DNA from: Clavaria fumosa
Taxonomy: Eukaryota > Basidiomycota > Agaricomycetes > Agaricales > Clavariaceae
DNA: 64,000 bases
NCBI GenBank assembly: GCA_951802425.1
Contig: OX637802.1
Span: forward strand, 1,240,001 to 1,304,000
Direction of reading: 5' to 3'
Shown: positions 62,461 to 64,000 of the stretch, piece after piece
How the letters are laid out: each line of letters starts with the position of its first letter
Numbering within the stretch: the first letter of the stretch is position 1
The notes under the pieces: model-generated
Told to the model about the DNA's origin: nothing
The model's database searches: none
What the model saw: only the letters and a program-made list of their open reading frames with translations
Position numbers and translations under genes: made by a program

Positions 62461-63819
62461 CAAGGCTGGGCATCTCGACCGGCCAATCACGCCTTATCCA
62501 GGTGTTTGAGGAAGAAGTCGTGGAGGAGAATTGCGGTGTTGGTAAGGTTCTGGCGGGGTTCCCAAGTATTCTCTTCGATGGGGTAGCCTTGCCACTTTAC
62601 CAGATACTTCACTCCTCGCCCTACTTTCTTCACATCCAGGATTTCTTCGACCTCATACTCCAAATGGTTGTCGTCGATGGTCGGGGGGGGCGGGGGTGGT
62701 CGGGCTTGAGAAGCGAAAGAAGGAGGGATGAACGGGGTGAGGAGCAACTCATTAAATACATCATGGATTCGCCAGGCCGGGGGCAGCTTGAGGCGATATC
62801 CAGCTGGTCCCACCTTCTCTATGATGGCGAAGGGTCCAGCGCGTTTGTTGTCGAGTTTCTTGTTTGGGCGGTCCATTTTCAGGTTTCGCGTGTCGAGCCA
62901 AACTAAGTCTCCCTTCCCATACTCGCGGCTGGGTCGTTTTCCACTGTCGTAGCTTTTCTTCATTGCTAGCGCGGCTTTCTCCATGGCCTCTTTGGCAGCA
63001 CGTTGCGATTCTTCCAACTTCGCCATCCACTCATCTGCAGCTGGGTTCACTTCTGTCCGCGGGTGTATACCTCCATTCCAGGGGTGTCGGCCGCAGTCCA
63101 AGAAGAAGGGCATATAGCCTGTCGCGGAGTGTTCCCGGTTATTCAACGCAAACTCTGCTGTGCTCAACCACTCTGCCCAATCATCCTGGAGATGGTCGAC
63201 ATATCCTCGCAGGTAAGTCTCGATCTCCTGATTTACTCGCTCTGTTTGTCCGTCAGTTTGGGGGTGGAAGGCGGTACTCGGGTTAGCCTTTATCCCAATC
63301 ATCCGGTAGAATTCCTTCATGAATCGAGAGACGAATTGTGGGCCACGGTCGCTGACGACCTTCTGGGGAATTCCGTGGTTCCGGAATACTCGGTCGCGGA
63401 GGATCCTCGCAGCTCCCAGGCTGGTCAAGTCGAAACCGATCGCTTCGATGAGAGTGCGCTTGGTGAATTTGTCCACGATTACAAGGATGGAGTCGAACCC
63501 GCGGGACTGTGGTAATGGTCCTACTATGTCCCAGCTGATCGCCCACCATGGGCCGTTTGGGACTGGGTGTGGGTACAGAGGCGCGGCGCGTTTGGTTCGA
63601 TCGGGCTTGGTTCTCTGGCAACCTTCGCATCCGGATACGTACTTCTCCACATCCTTCACCATCTCGGGCCACCAGTAGGCCTTGACCATTGCGGCTTTCA
63701 TTTTCTTTTTTCCGGGGTGTCCTGCGGTGGGGAGGTCATGTTCATAGTTGAGCACCACCTCGCGAACGCTCGCGGGTATCCACACAGTGTTGTTTCTCCA
63801 CCAAAGCCTGAGGCGGTCT
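62461..63819 (-). pseudogene. Gypsy-A integrase and chromodomain, right-edge copy
   Basis: Minus-strand frame from 63785: HHCC finger ([19 protein letters not shown]), DDE in [16 protein letters not shown] and TERVNQEIE, then [10 protein letters not shown] and an uninterrupted chromodomain ([20 protein letters not shown]). The codon that is TGA at 26231 in the full copy is CGA here. Conversely TGA at 62487-62489 (LDKA*) replaces the CGA of the full copy near 26359, trimming the last residues. Confidence 0.93.
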
Positions 63820-64000
63820 CACGTCCAACTGTCATCAATCTCCATGGGCTTCGGGACATACTCCGCGCTCTTTTTCTGGAGGAGCGTCTCCATTTCCGAG
63901 GTAAAGCTGGTGCGGACGTTCATGTCAGCGGGGAGCATCTGGACGGGGGCATCTTCTTCGGCAGCATCTCCGTAGTCTGGCCTTCGCGAGAGGGTGTCGG
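63819..64000 (-). pseudogene. Gypsy-A RNase H C-terminus, right-edge copy (partial)
   Basis: Minus strand: [20 protein letters not shown], then [19 protein letters not shown], then IDDSWT and the TGA at 63819-63821 also present in the full copy and Gypsy-B. It continues beyond the window. Confidence 0.88.

Larger units (their letters stand above)
61870..64000 (-). mobile_element. Gypsy-A, right-edge copy (3' half)
   Basis: Minus strand: the 3' LTR 61870-62448 has the purine tract GAGGAGGGGG just before it (62452-62461), and integrase and RNase H extend beyond 64000. The element entered Gypsy-K; the pentamer to its left is actgg, to be sought at its other end. Very close to the full copy at 20362-26979. 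Confidence 0.92.

Overview
The window looks like a transposon graveyard from a basidiomycete fungus, probably an Agaricomycete. The evidence is the mix of element families (chromodomain Ty3/Gypsy, Ty1/Copia, Helitron, Tc1/mariner, tnp2-type CACTA, KDZ-like and Ngaro/DIRS-like fragments) and very short GT-AG introns (42-58 bp). I see no rRNA gene, no CRISPR and no ordinary housekeeping gene. The only candidate gene that is not plainly part of a transposon is a five-exon coiled-coil gene at 38053-39223. Family letters used here (Gypsy-A/B/J/K, Copia-G/H, TRIM-D, TRIM-T, element E, LTR-C/F/I) are my own labels.

Left third (1-15521). A minus-strand Gypsy-A copy runs off the left edge and abuts a Helitron fragment. 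That Helitron is split by a gag-only miniature LTR element (TRIM-D1, target-site duplication agtat), itself split by a non-coding LTR element full of CGGAGT motifs (element E, TSD ccctc). Next come a solo LTR (F), a deleted Copia-G copy, a Copia/Gypsy chimera, and two very long LTRs of family C. A stretch without recognisable genes follows.

Middle (15522-32619). Gypsy-B carries a Tc1/mariner transposon in its 3' LTR (TA duplication). A full-length Gypsy-A sits inside the Tc1 transposase gene (TSD gagac). Downstream lie an Ngaro-like fragment, a second TRIM-D with identical LTRs and an intact gag-like gene (TSD tacag), and a 1.36-kb fold-back palindrome.

Right half (32620-64000). A broken tnp2 transposase and a companion gene are followed by a third TRIM-D, the coiled-coil gene and a Gypsy-J integrase fragment. 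A composite Copia-G (40483-56237) has received a 650-bp TRIM-T (TSD cccaa), a near-complete Copia-H (TSD gggtt), a solo TRIM-T LTR (TSD agaca) and LTR-I, which holds a solo LTR-E. Then come a KDZ-like fragment, a degenerate minisatellite interrupted by a Gypsy-B remnant, a Gypsy-K fragment, and another minus-strand Gypsy-A leaving the window.

How the parts relate. The most unusual object is TRIM-T. Each of its LTRs contains a tRNA-like domain with A-box and B-box sequences and a downstream TTTT, and its primer-binding site begins with the same 12 nt as those of Copia-G and Copia-H. This suggests a miniature parasite of Copia machinery with a built-in RNA polymerase III promoter. TRIM-D appears to supply only a gag-like zinc-knuckle protein. 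Most nonsense lesions fit CGA-to-TGA, and LTR pairs differ mainly at CpG, which points to methylation or RIP-like CpG decay.
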